From contig CM051457.1 of NCBI GenBank assembly GCA_028274465.1, forward strand, positions 69,414,496 to 69,478,495: a stretch of 64,000 nucleotides of DNA. The letters are read 5' to 3'. Position 1 is the stretch's first letter. Every line of letters starts with the position of its first letter. Position numbers and translations under genes: made by a program. The notes beneath the pieces were generated by a model, which had not been told where the DNA came from, did no database searches, and worked only from the letters and a program-made list of their open reading frames with translations. Positions 1 to 10,778 of this stretch are shown one piece after another. The DNA is from Plantago ovata (Eukaryota; Streptophyta; Magnoliopsida; Lamiales; Plantaginaceae).

Positions 1-989
1 CAGTTACAACAAGTAATCTAAGAAACACAACTTGGAATACTTTGCAGTAAACAAGTTTGATTGTTTCTGGTGTCAAGACTTGTTCTTGTTCGAAAGAAAT
101 AACACTTAACTAATTTCTTAGCCGAGTTTGTTCTACTTCTTCACAAGTAGCTTTTTCAAGCTTTAAGTCTTGGAACGGATCAATGGCAGTAAGAGTGTTT
201 GAAGGTTTGTGAATTTTAAGCACAAGTGAGAGTTTGATCACGTTGTTGACACCCTTCAATTCTTTGCCGGATGACCTCTATTTATAGTGCAAGTAAGGAG
301 CCGTTTGAATTTCAAATCCTAAGGCTTTTGTTCCTTAACATGTCACTATCTTGCTTTTGTACTTTCAGTAGCAACCTTTGTTTGTCTTCTAGTCTTCATG
401 TCCTTTGTGTGTAAGCTTTGCATTAAATGCATTTTTGAATAGAATTCAAACAGTAACAATGGAGCGCAAAATCTCGTACATTCAGCAAGAGGTCACATAT
501 GTTCATCAGCAAGTGTTCATTCTCAGTTTCAGCAAGCACAACCTACTCTGTCATTCAGCAAGAGGTCACATATGTTCATCTTCAAGTCTTCAAGTCTTCA
601 AGTCTTCAAGATTTTGACCGGTTTCTTATTTGCTTCAATAATTTGTTTGTAATAAACAAAATACATCTTCAGCAAAAGCTTCAATATGTCATTTTCTTTT
701 CAGAAAATAAGATACATCAAAGCTAAGCATCAATAAGATATTTTCTTTTCAGAAAATAAAATACATCATACGCAAATGTGTCAATAAATTAATTACTTCA
801 CAGAAATTAAAGTACGTCATCCTAAAAAGAAATAACTTATCTAACACCTATCTAAGTCATCAGCAAACGTTCCTCTTTTACAATGTCCTTAAAAATTCTA
901 AATTCCTGTGGACCTTAAGAGTACTAGTTACTGGACTTTCCTTAATTTAGCATGGTTAATTGCTCATCAAAATTACAAGTTTCCTAACA
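1..989 (-). repeat. 3' LTR of copia 1 (partial)
   Basis: It is nearly identical to 16907-17948 and ends at the same terminus (TGTTAGGAAAC on the minus strand). A TATA-like CTATAAATAG lies on the minus strand near 275-284. It lacks a block of about 53 bases that the 5' LTR carries near 17460-17550. Confidence 0.95.
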
Positions 990-1004
990 AATTTCCCCCT
1001 TTTT
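990..1004 (-). promoter_or_regulatory. Polypurine tract of copia 1
   Basis: The minus strand reads AAAAAGGGGGAAATT directly beside the 3' LTR. This is where the plus-strand DNA primer of an LTR retrotransposon is expected. Confidence 0.85.
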
Positions 1005-1251
1005 GATGATAGCAATCCATGGCTAAATTAATTGTTACCCTTTTAGAGGTTTCTGATGTTTAATAAATCAGATGATTAATGCAAGCATACTTGAAATAAT
1101 AAACAGTAAGCATAAGTAAGTTGCATAATCAAAAACCAATAAGAGTCAAAAAGAACTCATTGCTGAAAGTTATCATTCAGAAGTTTACAAGAAAGCATAG
1201 ATAACAAAGAATCAGCAAACAAAAACTTTAACAAGAAACTATTGCAGGGGC

Positions 1252-4200
1252 TTAAACTCTTTCAGAGGATTTTTTCAGAATCTCTCTTACACTCTTCTCA
1301 GCAAGAGCAGTGAATTCAACACAATCCTTCTCGTAGTTTTCGAGAAGCCTACGGACTTGTAGTTGAAGAATTCTTGCATTTTTGCAGGCAGTATGATGAT
1401 GCTTTTCAGCATTCATTTCCATGTAGTTAACTACCCACAAATGCATGCCCCAATTGCTGGCATGGAGAAGCTGTGTATCTGAAATGTTTCTCGGATGAAT
1501 CTTTCTTAACCAGAGAAGATCTTCTTCTTGATCCTGAGCAGTAAGATAGAAGTACTCATAAGGAATCAATCCAAGTTTCTTCTTAGGTTTCTTTGTTACC
1601 GGGTCAGCATAGTAAGCAATGCCAGGTGGTTTGATCAGATTTGGTTCTTGCTTGTATGTCTTTCCAATGGCAATTCTTCTTACATGGACCTCTAGACTCA
1701 ACCATTTCCCAGCAATATTTCTTGGGAGGGATTCTTCCCTTTGCTTTCTTTGGACCTTGAGTTCAATCCATTTGAACATCTGATTCAAAATGGCTGTAGG
1801 AAAGAACTCATTTACCAGCAAGTCTTCCAGCTTTAGGATCCAGCAACCATGAATGTTTCTGATCACATTCTGAGTGGTTTCATCATTGCTGGTCTTTGTA
1901 TATTCAATGCCGGAGCCAATAGCAATGCTGGCCAGCCTTTTCTCTTCCTGTCTTTGCCTTCTTCTTCTTGATTTAGCATTGTCTTGATCTCTTGCTGAAG
2001 AGTCAGACGAAAAATGCCTTGAGTGGCCAGACGGAGTTATGGCTGTTAAGGGTCTAGCTCTTATGGATTGAGCTATTGTTTGATTGTCATCATCTTCTTC
2101 ATCATCTTCATTCAGATTGTGATGACTTTCATTGTGACAGAAATCTTGAGTTTTAGCAGCGGTTTTTCTCCTTTTGGTACTTGTTCAATTTAACTCAGTT
2201 TCTGCTTGTCTTTTAGAACTTTGCTCTCTTTCAGCAAGAGGTTCTAGTGGAAGTGGCGCATCAGCAGCAGGAGTAGGAGGGGTTTGATTGCTTTTTCTAG
2301 TCTTCTTTTCCCCCTTAGACATGGATTGCAACATCGGAGTGATGTGCAGAGAATAAAACTCATTGCAATTTTCAGCAAGAGTGTTGAGGCTGTTATACTT
2401 CATGATGATTTCCTGTTGGTCAGAGTTCATTGTTGCTAACTCTTTTTGAATATTCATCATGTTCTCTTCATGTCTTTTCTCTGTTGCGGCCTTCTCATCC
2501 ATAATATTCTGAGCTTTGACGAGAGCAATCTTTGCAAGCCTGAGCGCCTGACTTACATCTTCTTCATAGCTCTTGTGATAAAGACTTATGTCTCTCTGAG
2601 CTATTGTCAAAGTTGTAGTGCGTCTCAGCACTGTAGCCAATATCTTTCCAATGTCAAGTGGGCTCTCAGCAAGCAATGCCTCATCTTCAGCTTTGCAGGC
2701 ATCATGGACTTGCTTTAGTGCTAGAATTCTGGGAGTAAACTCCTCAACTCTTGGGAACGACACTAAATGCGGTGTTAAGGAACCTTAATTTCAGAAGCAA
2801 ACTGATCATCACGCGTCAGCAAATCGGCTCTTAGTCCATCGTCTAAATCATTGATGTAATCAGGAGGAGGAATCTGAACGACTTTTGGGTCTCTTTTGGA
2901 TTGTTCATCATCATTTTCTGACAAGTCGTCATCATCCTCTGATTCATCAAGTTGAGCGACTTTTGAGCCTTTGTCAGTAGCTTCACTTCCTTTTTGTTGA
3001 GTGGTTGCTGATGGCAACACTTCAGACTCAACGACTGGAGTTTCACCAGTAGATAGTTGTTTTAATTGAGTGTGGGGCTCAATTACTGGAGTTTCGCCAG
3101 TAGTTAGTTTTAATTGAGTAGTTGCTGAGGGCAACGTTTGAGACTCAATAACTGGAGTTGCGCCAGTAGTAAGTGGAAGGGATGGAACTTCCTTCGATTT
3201 TGGTCTTGAAGATTCACCAATTTCCAGATCATGCGTATGCCTTGCATGGATCACGAGACTATTTTGTAGAGCTCGTTGGTAATCTTCATCTTCTTCATCC
3301 TCATCTTCAAGGTTTTCTGCAGTAACCTTGGCATCAGAAACTGGACTCTTGCCATTTTTCAAGGCAGCCCTTTTTCTGGCGTATTCTTCTTCAGTATCAG
3401 CACCTTGTACAGGTGCTTGATTTTCAGCAGCAGCGGGAGGAGGTTGAGATTCTTGCTGAGATTGTTGTTGATCAGCTTGTTGATTGTCAGAGGGATTAGT
3501 TTCAGCAGCTGTCAACTTTAATCCACCAGCACCAGGACTTGGACCTTGATTGTCATCATCGTCATCCTTTTTGTCCTTAGAATCTTTCCCTTCATCATCA
3601 CTGGGATCAGTGGGAATGTTCTCATCTTCTTCTTCTTCTTCATCATCTGTCAAAATGACTAGCTCAACGTGTTTATACAAAGCAACACTTGTCACTTCCT
3701 CTTCCTCAGTTAGTTTGTGGGGATCAGCCACCATAGGAACAAAAGAGCCTTTGAGCATCACAGCTTGTTCAGCTGGAGAGGCACTCTTAAATTTGGCCTT
3801 CATATTCTCTCTGATTTGAGCAATCAGATTTGAACTCATTTGCTGAGAATATGTCATTTCGTCAGGAGGATGGAGTGGACAAATGTTTCGAGCTTCAGCA
3901 GTGAAGATCTCTTTTTCTCATTTGAGAGATGAAGGTGAAGATCTGAGAAGTCCATTCGCCTATATCTTTGCCAGTTGCTGACGGACTTAGCAACTCTTGA
4001 CAAAGTTGTCCTTTTGAAGCTCAAGTAAAGTTCTTCAGAACTTACTTGCTGATCTTCAGGAATGAGTACCACTTCAGTGGTCTCCTTTTGAGCCTGAAAA
4101 AGAATTTTATTTAGATCAGGATTGGTTTGGAGAATTGTTTTAGAGTTTAAATCTGAAACATGATTTACCTGCTGAGAGTCAGCAAGCTCATGTAGTACAA

Positions 4201-5703
4201 TTTCCATTCCATGAGGAGCTTGAGTAACATCGTCCATTTGTTCATCCTGAAATAAATTAAACTTAGACACAAGTACTAAGCTGTCAAACTTAGTTTTTAT
4301 ACCAAAATTATTAACTACCTGCTGAGCAGGGAGTGTTGGTTCTGGTGCAGAGGCTTCAGCAACCTTCTGACTTGTATCTTGAGAAGTCTGTAGAGAAAGA
4401 ATAATTTTAGCAAAAGAACAATTTTCAGAATTTGAAGTTTTACTGATGGTTGAATTAACTACCTGCTGAGGAAGGACAGGTTGTGGCTCAGTCCTTTCAG
4501 CATTAACAGTTTCTTCAGCTTCTTGGACTGTTTCTTTAGCAGACTTCTGAGTTTGCTCTAACTGAGAAAGTTGTGCGGTTTCAGCAATCTCCCTTGTCTC
4601 TGAATTGACAAGTTGAGCAGAAGCAGCTTGACCTTTAAGCTCACTGCTTGTCATGAAGAGATCAATTGACTTGTTGGATGATTCTTCAATCTCCAACTCC
4701 ATTTGTTTGCTTATATCTTCCAGTACAAGCTGGACTTTGTCAATTGAAGTCTTTGGTGAACTTCGGCCAGTATTCTCAGCATCAAGAGATGCGTCTTTGA
4801 ATAATGCTTCTTGAGTTTCAGCAACTTCAGGAACCATTGATTCCATACATAACTGGAAAGGAAGGTGAAACCTTGTTGTCTTCTACCTTTACCTTAAACT
4901 TAGTAACACAATCAACAAGCCTGTTGAAAATGTACTTAGCCCAGTTAAGTTCCGATTTATTCTCATGGATATGCATCAGCAATGGCCATCTTCTCCGGCC
5001 TACTTGGTCAATTCCTCCAACTTGGGAGTCAAGAACTTTAATCAGTAGCAGAGCTACTAGACCAAGTGAAGGGCAGAGATGCTTTCTCTTAACGTGCTTT
5101 GTCCAAGTCACGGGGGCTATCTCGCCTTTCTTCATTTTTGCATTTCTGACGTCACTGTAGAAAGCTTCAATTTCTTCGTCAGAAGCAGTGACGTCATCTT
5201 CAGTTCCAGTGGTTGGAATCTGAAAAATCTCCGCTAAATCAGTCCATTTCAGGACGATTTGCGTGTTCTGAACATAAGTAAGGATCACTTTTTCAGTGAC
5301 TCCATTACTGTCTGTAAGGGACTGGATTTCTGCATTATTGTAGAACTCCATGGTATCAATCATGCTCACTTGCTTAGTGCGAGCAGAGATAAAGTTCATG
5401 AGGCCTTGTTGCTTGATGAACTCAAGCGCCTCTTCATTTTGGTCATCAAGTTCTTGTTCATAAAAGTACCTAATGTACTTTTCTTTTGCAAACCCTCCCC
5501 ATTGCATCAACATCTCACACTTTGCAGTGTCTAGATATGACGGAGGCATAGGTTTAACAGTGATTCTGTCGTTTTTCAACATGACTTTTGCTGTATCTTG
5601 GGTCAGAGAAGTCGCCGGAGCAGTCACCGGAGCAATGCGTGTTTCAGCACTGTCAACCTTTGACGATTTTCAGGACTTAGATGACTGTCTCTTGGGAGCC
5701 ATT
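1252..5703 (-). mobile_element. Post-pol (env-like) region of copia 1
   Basis: About 4.4 kb of protein-like sequence lies between pol and the 3' LTR. It begins at an ATG with MAPKRQSSKS, and the same start occurs in copia 3 at 61519. The first part is globular, with a stretch around 4850-5300 including LKWTDLAEIFQIP and NWAKYIFNRLVDCV. This resembles the post-pol proteins often labelled putative plant transposon protein. The middle is Gln/Glu/Ser-rich and has imperfect peptide repeats around TTGETPVIE (about 2990-3180) and acidic runs. The last parts look helical. I see no convincing signal peptide or fusion peptide, so envelope function is not shown. The region has several breaks. Confidence 0.7.
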
Positions 5704-6180
5704 TCTTTATATAGAGCAAGAAATTATACGAAAAAGATAGTTTGCTTTTTGACCGGAGGTACAGTAGTTTCAGGCTAGAAATTGCAGAGAAAGGAAATGT
5801 GAGTTAAAGAATTTTGTCATTTCTCTAACTCCTTCTTTATATAGTGTCTCTGGTGTGTAAGAAGCTCAATCGATTTGAGTTCTCAGCAAGGGTAAAACAG
5901 AGAAACACTGGAGATAGTGGAGCCTTTGCATTGAATGCGTAGTGGCCCACTAACTAAAATCGTCAGAGCACTCTCTCTTTGTTTTGTTAGCCGTTAGATT
6001 AATAACTCCTTTTAATCAATGGCCACGATTGAATTTCATGTCATGATTTATTGCGAGTTTATCTATGCCAGCTTAACGTCACAAATTGATTTTACCGAGT
6101 AATAAGGGATAGATTGCTTGCTGAAATAGACAAGAATCTTTTCAGCGAGTTTGAATTAACAATCTAGCTACTTGCTGAAA

Positions 6181-6192
6181 GTTCCCCCTTAC
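6181..6192 (-). promoter_or_regulatory. Internal polypurine-like motif of copia 1
   Basis: The minus strand reads GTAAGGGGGAAC just after the stem-loop array and before the post-pol region. It shares its AAGGGGGAA core with the polypurine tract at 990-1004. Copia 3 has the same motif at 61025-61035, so it is conserved. Confidence 0.55.
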
Positions 6193-6223
6193 TTAGATAT
6201 CTCATATTTTCTAAGTTTAAAAG

Positions 6224-6598
6224 ATATTTCTGATTTCCCGTATCAGTAAATTCTTTTTGCAATTTGAGACATCCTTTGGTAAAATTTGAGAGATGAGATT
6301 TTGCTCTTTTTCTGAATTCCCGTTTCAGAAAATTCCTTTGATACTTGAATACCTGTTTCAGTATCTTTTGATTGTCTAAGTACCCGTCTCAACAATCCTT
6401 AAGTTCTTTCACTTACTGAGTTCCTGTTTCAGCAAGTGATCAAGTTTCCTAACAAATACTTGTTTTGAAGGAATTACTTGCCGAATGCCTGTTTCAGCAA
6501 TCATGTTGTGACTTATCATTTCTTAGAAGAAATTAGTGACTTGGTCTTTTGGACAGGAATACTTTGGCTTGCTGAATACCTGTTTCAGCATTCTGCCA
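6224..6598 (-). repeat. Array of eight stem-loops with a constant 7-base loop (copia 1)
   Basis: On the minus strand eight hairpins follow one another between pol and the post-pol region. Their loops are complementary to + positions 6577-6583, 6486-6492, 6457-6463, 6421-6427, 6381-6387, 6350-6356, 6317-6323 and 6235-6241. The loop sequences are ACAGGTA, ACAGGCA, ACAAGTA, ACAGGAA, ACGGGTA, ACAGGTA, ACGGGAA and ACGGGAA. Stems are 5 to 10 bp and differ from hairpin to hairpin. The same eight occur in the same order in copia 3. Function is unknown. Confidence 0.8.
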
Positions 6599-7032
6599 AG
6601 TGTATCCCTTATTGAGGTAGTTCAATCAATCCAAGGTTATACCTTAGCATTGCGAACCTATTATCCGGTAGGGGCTTGGTAAAGATGTCAGCAAGCTGAT
6701 CTTCAGTACCTACTTTCACAACCTCAATATCACCTTTTTCCACATGATCTCTAATGAAATGATGTCTAATATCAATGTGCTTGGTCCTAGAGTGAAACTT
6801 AGGATTTTGCGTAATTGCAATAGCACTTGTATTATCACAAAAGATTGGTGTTTTCTTTGCAGAAATACCATAATCTCTTAATTGTTGTTGAATCCATAGG
6901 ATTTGAGCTGTGCAACAACCAGCTGCAATGTATTCAGATTCTGTAGATGAATTGGCGACACATGTTTGCTTCTTGCTGAACCATGATATTAATCTAGTGC
7001 CCAAAAACTGACAAGTTCCAGAGGTACTTTTT

Positions 7033-7035
7033 CTA
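7033..7035. repeat. Left target duplication CTA of the CACTA element
   Basis: CTA stands directly before CACTACAAG at 7036 and again directly after the right end at 10779-10781. Uninterrupted copia 3 sequence (60175-60195) shows the single-copy site. A 3-bp duplication is diagnostic for CACTA transposons. Confidence 0.95.
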
Positions 7036-7420
7036 CACTACAAGCAACATCGGTTTTAGCGACGGAACCATCCGTCGCTAAACCACCCCGATCGGTTGCT
7101 AAAATTCGCTAGCGACCGATCGGTGTTTTTAGCGACGGATAAAATCGTCGTCGCTAAACCGTTGGTCGCTAGCGAATTAGCGACCGATGAGTAATCCGTC
7201 GCGAATTTGCGACGGATTAGCGACGGAAAATGAGGTTGACTTTTAGCAACCGATGACTTATCCGTCGCTAATGTCACCGGACTTTTAGCGACGGATGAGC
7301 CTCATCCGTCGCTATAAACAGCGACGGATAAGCCTTATCCGTCGCTAAAAGTCCGGGGCTTTTAGCGACGGATAAGCCTTATCCGTCGCTGTATATAGTG
7401 ACGGATGAGGCCATCGGTTG
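7036..7420. repeat. Left terminal and subterminal repeat region of the CACTA element
   Basis: I count about thirteen copies of GCGACGGAT or its complement, plus variants such as GCGACCGATCGG and GCAACCGAT, in both orientations. They often form back-to-back inverted pairs. In En/Spm such motifs bind TNPA; here that is inference. Confidence 0.9.
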
Positions 7421-7687
7421 CTAAATTTTTTTTATTTTTTTTATTTTTTTTAGATATAATAATGAGACTCAAAATCAAATGCAACCTGTTTAATTAAGTA
7501 ACATGTTATAGAAATTCTATAGACCAAATAAACCAAAAAATAATCCAAAAAAATCATAATAAATGTACCAAAACCCTCCATACATATAATAATAATCATA
7601 CGTACACAATACTAATCTGCAATAATATCATAGTGTACACAGTATTCATGTAGAAAATAGTAAATAAAGTCGAAAAGGATAGGGGTA
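7421..7687. other. Non-coding stretch after the TNPA-like gene
   Basis: T- and A-rich sequence between the left subterminal repeats and the stop codon of the minus-strand gene. It probably holds the 3' untranslated region. I see no other feature in it. Confidence 0.5.
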
Positions 7688-9714
7688 TCATGGAAAGGGA
7701 GGTGGAGGCATCCCCAGCTTCGCATACAGCTCAGCAAACATAGTAACAAATTGTGCCTTCTGCGCAGCCTGCTCCTCAGCTAACCTCTTCATCTCCTCAT
7801 CCCTCTCCTGCAACTGAAGTAAGAGGGCTTGCTCTCGAGCGGAAGCTGCTGCTGCTGCTGAAGATGATGAAGATGTACTGGCACGGGAACGACGAGTCGG
7901 CCTCGAGTCCAATTCAGGGACGGCTGCTGCACTCCCAAGTCCCAAGCGACGGCCCTTCTCGTCTGGAGGATTCACCTCAAGGAAAATGGCATTCATTTCC
8001 TCAACAGTGAGATCCTGATCACGAATCCTGTCCTCGTAGGCCGTCTGAAATTATAAATCAAGAGTATAAGGTGTTAGTTATGTTGTTAATTAGTTATGAA
8101 ATCATCAGTATTTAATAAACACATGTATTGTTGATACTTACCGCAATTGCTGTGGCCTCGTCACACAACCACTGTCCGTTCTTGGCCTTCTGAGATCTCG
8201 AGAACAGGGTGAATAGGAGACTCTCCTTATCCTTCAACTGAATGACACATGAAAGCATCATATACTTAGTTTGAAAGTTCGAAATGCAAGTAAATAACAA
8301 GTATAAGAATGATGAATTCACAAAGTTAATATACTTACCTTCTGCCTCACATGTGCTGTAGCGATCGACTCAGAGCCTAAACGGTGTGTCACCAGGGTAC
8401 GGCTCCAATCATTCGGCTGCTTCTTCCGGTTCTCAGTGTTCTGGTCAGCCTGCGCCTGGACTCTCGCGTCAGTCCAATACACCTTCCACGCCTCCCAAAT
8501 TGCATCTCCGGGCCAATCACCGGTACGTGGACGGTTTTCTTTCCACATTTTCTTCAGGCTATGAACCATGCACTTGTAAAGGGAACTACCGTGAGAGTTG
8601 AAGCTCCACCAGAGATCCATCAGCAATGCTTTCGGAAGGAAGAATTCTTTCTACACAATTACAAATAAACATCGAAACACATACGTTGGTGAATACTTAA
8701 AAAACATTCAAGTATAACAAGGGGAGCTAACATGTATCAAATATATAACAAGGGAAAACAACATCTATTCAGGTATATCGGGTTGTTAACAGTCATCTAC
8801 AAACAAATAAGGACGCCGCCTACCCATCATGCATGAACGGTCTACACGTAATGGATGTCGCCTATCCATTCTAGTTCTAAACGCGGTCAAGCATATAATG
8901 GGTGCCGCCTACCCATACATAAATATGCGGTCCGACATATAAGAGGGCGCCGCCTACCCTCGCATGCATAGGGTCGAACGGAATGTAAGAACATGGTATT
9001 TAAACATGCATATATTAACTCACCCTCAGCTCCTCGAAGAGCTCTCCCTTAATTTGGTCCGGAATGCAATGCCACTGGCTGCCACCCTCTTGCGGTGGGA
9101 CCATTCTGTTCCGTATTATCGAACTGAGTACTTTAGCAGCGTGCTCCCCATACAACCTGTGAAGAACAGGTAAGTCAATAGTGACAAGGTTAGTTCGGTA
9201 TATATATATTAAAAGTTCGTAAATCAGTTAATGCCTAATACTTACTTCTCTCCATTGGGGTAAAGGACAGGGAGACCATTCCACATAAGACCATCTTCCG
9301 GCCTTTGAAAGGGACAACCGTCGTCTGGAACGTGGGCCCACGGGTCGTGGAGGGAGGAATGAGGAGTCGATCCCCTGCTCGACCCAGGTGGAGTCCCTAA
9401 AACAGTAGGGGAGCCCTGATCGGTGTCCTCTCCGTCGGTATAATCCCTCTGGGACTGCGGGGTCATGTATCGTGGCCTCCTGGGTCGTGGCATCTGCAAT
9501 ACAAAGATCCGTGTTAGTACATACACAATTGAATATAAAACATGTACAATCAGAGATATAGCAAGGAACGACACTAGACATTCGGGTGGTCACGCCAGTA
9601 GGACTCCCAAACATCATGAAGGGCACTCGGCATCCACTCTTTGGGCGGAACTCCCAAAAGCCAGTTGGCTTTCCAAACCTCAAATAAGGGAATCCTCAGT
9701 GTACGTTCTGACAT
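7688..9714 (-). CDS. TNPA-like protein of the CACTA element, Transposase_24 (Ptta/En/Spm) family, six coding exons
   Basis: The minus-strand coding exons are 9714-9580, 9493-9246, 9156-9024, 8650-8339, 8237-8142 and 8044-7688. They total 1281 nt and give 426 aa with an open frame throughout. Four of the five introns have strong donors (GTAAGT or GTGAGT); the first (GTCTAG) is weak. All acceptors are good. If the weak junction is wrong, the ATG at 9493 would give 381 aa. Residues about 170-290 hold the family core: W- and K-rich helices, PGDAIWEAWKVYW, then NRKKQPNDWSRTLVTHRLGSES. The C-terminus has VEEMNAIFLEVNPPDEKGRR and GLGSAA, an Arg/Ser/Ala linker, a coiled coil (LLLQLQERDEEMKRLAEEQ) and a proline end. 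In En/Spm this protein binds subterminal repeats; that role is inferred. The preserved splicing and frame suggest recent activity. Confidence 0.85.
8811..8985. repeat. Degenerate tandem repeat in an intron of the TNPA-like gene
   Basis: Four units start near 8811, 8853, 8900 and 8945, a spacing of 42-47 bp. Each carries a near-palindromic core such as GGGTGCCGCCTACCC. They lie in the intron between the exons ending at 9024 and starting at 8650. No function is apparent. Confidence 0.75.
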
Positions 9715-9904
9715 ATTTGAATGCTAAACCTGACCAAAAACTAATTATATTTTCATTATATTTATACAATTTCCATTATAATAACTAATTACAATACACT
9801 ATAATTACTCATATTTCCATTATAATTATACTTATGCAATTTTCAAATCTAATTAGTATATCCCAAACAAACTACACTAATTGAACAAAACTAACTACGT
9901 AGAT

Positions 9905-9988
9905 AATCCCAAACATAATCGAACCAAATTCAAATCCCAAACATAATCGAACCCAATTCAAATCCCAAACATAATCGAACTAAACTAT
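9905..9988. repeat. 28-bp tandem repeat, three copies, inside the CACTA element
   Basis: Units begin at 9905, 9933 and 9961 with AATCCCAAACATAATCGAAC. They lie in the long leader intron (about 9730-10157) of the TNPA-like gene. Confidence 0.8.
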
Positions 9989-10157
9989 AAAATACCCAAT
10001 TCATACCAAATCTATCAATTCACCAACTAAAACTTGTTCATCCCCCCTAATTTGAGCTACACAACATGATAGATACTAGTAGAATGCATACAATTCAATG
10101 AATTGAAAAAAAAAAAAGAATACTAAAATTTAGACAAGTTAGGTTCGAAATATATAC

Positions 10158-10370
10158 CTTTGATTGCGGAAGAAATGGAGAAATAATCACGCAATTGAAT
10201 AGCTACACTTGTTCCTTGATGGAAGAGCTTCGAAATGACTATAATATTGATTGAAATGGTGAAGAAACGAAGAAAATAGGGGAGGAGAAAATGGAGCTGC
10301 GTTGAATCGGTTTGTGTGTGTTTGTGTGTGTTCTGCCGCTGAGCAAGCGGAGAAGACGAAGTTATCAAGC
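10158..10370 (-). promoter_or_regulatory. Probable promoter and untranslated first exon of the TNPA-like gene
   Basis: This minus-strand leader is pyrimidine-rich and ends in AAAG followed by GTATATA at 10157, a plausible splice donor. The matching acceptor is TTGGTCAG before 9729, fifteen bases upstream of the ATG at 9714. The start of transcription is not visible and the right boundary is approximate. Confidence 0.5.
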
Positions 10371-10778
10371 TCAGCGACGGATGGTTATCCGTCGCTAATA
10401 TAGCGATCGGTCGCTATATTAGCGACGGATAACCATCCGTCGCTGAGCTTGTTTATTTTTATTTTTTAAAATATATATTAGCGACGGATGGAGTCATCCG
10501 TTGCTACTGCATTGACCGGCCAAAAAAAAAATAAAAAACCTTGAATCATTGCGACGGATGGTGGCATCCGTCGCTAAATAGCGACGGATGGGTCCATCCG
10601 TTGCTAAATAGCGACGGATAAGCCATCCGTCGCTAAAGTCCCAGCCGCTCTAAGGCGATTTATCCAATTCGTCGCTAAAGGCTCCCATCGGTCGCTAAAA
10701 TACCGATCGGTCGCTAATTTTAGCAACCGATCGATCGGTTGCTAAAAGTGGTTGCTATTTAGCTGTTTTCTTGTAGTG
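10371..10778. repeat. Right terminal and subterminal repeat region of the CACTA element
   Basis: It contains about ten copies of GCGACGGAT or its complement plus variants. It ends in the inverted terminus CACTACAAGAAAACAGC, read on the minus strand from 10778. Confidence 0.9.

Larger units (their letters stand above)
7036..10778 (-). mobile_element. CACTA (En/Spm) DNA transposon, non-autonomous, 3743 bp
   Basis: Both ends carry the inverted terminal sequence CACTACAAG, flanked by a perfect CTA duplication. About 350-400 bp at each end is packed with short subterminal motifs. The interior holds a spliced minus-strand gene related to Transposase_24 (the TNPA-like second gene of En/Spm). There is no sign of the large TNPD/TNP2 transposase, so movement would need a transposase in trans. 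It landed in the RNase H region of copia 1 and is therefore younger than that young element. Orientation is given as that of the gene. Confidence 0.95.
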
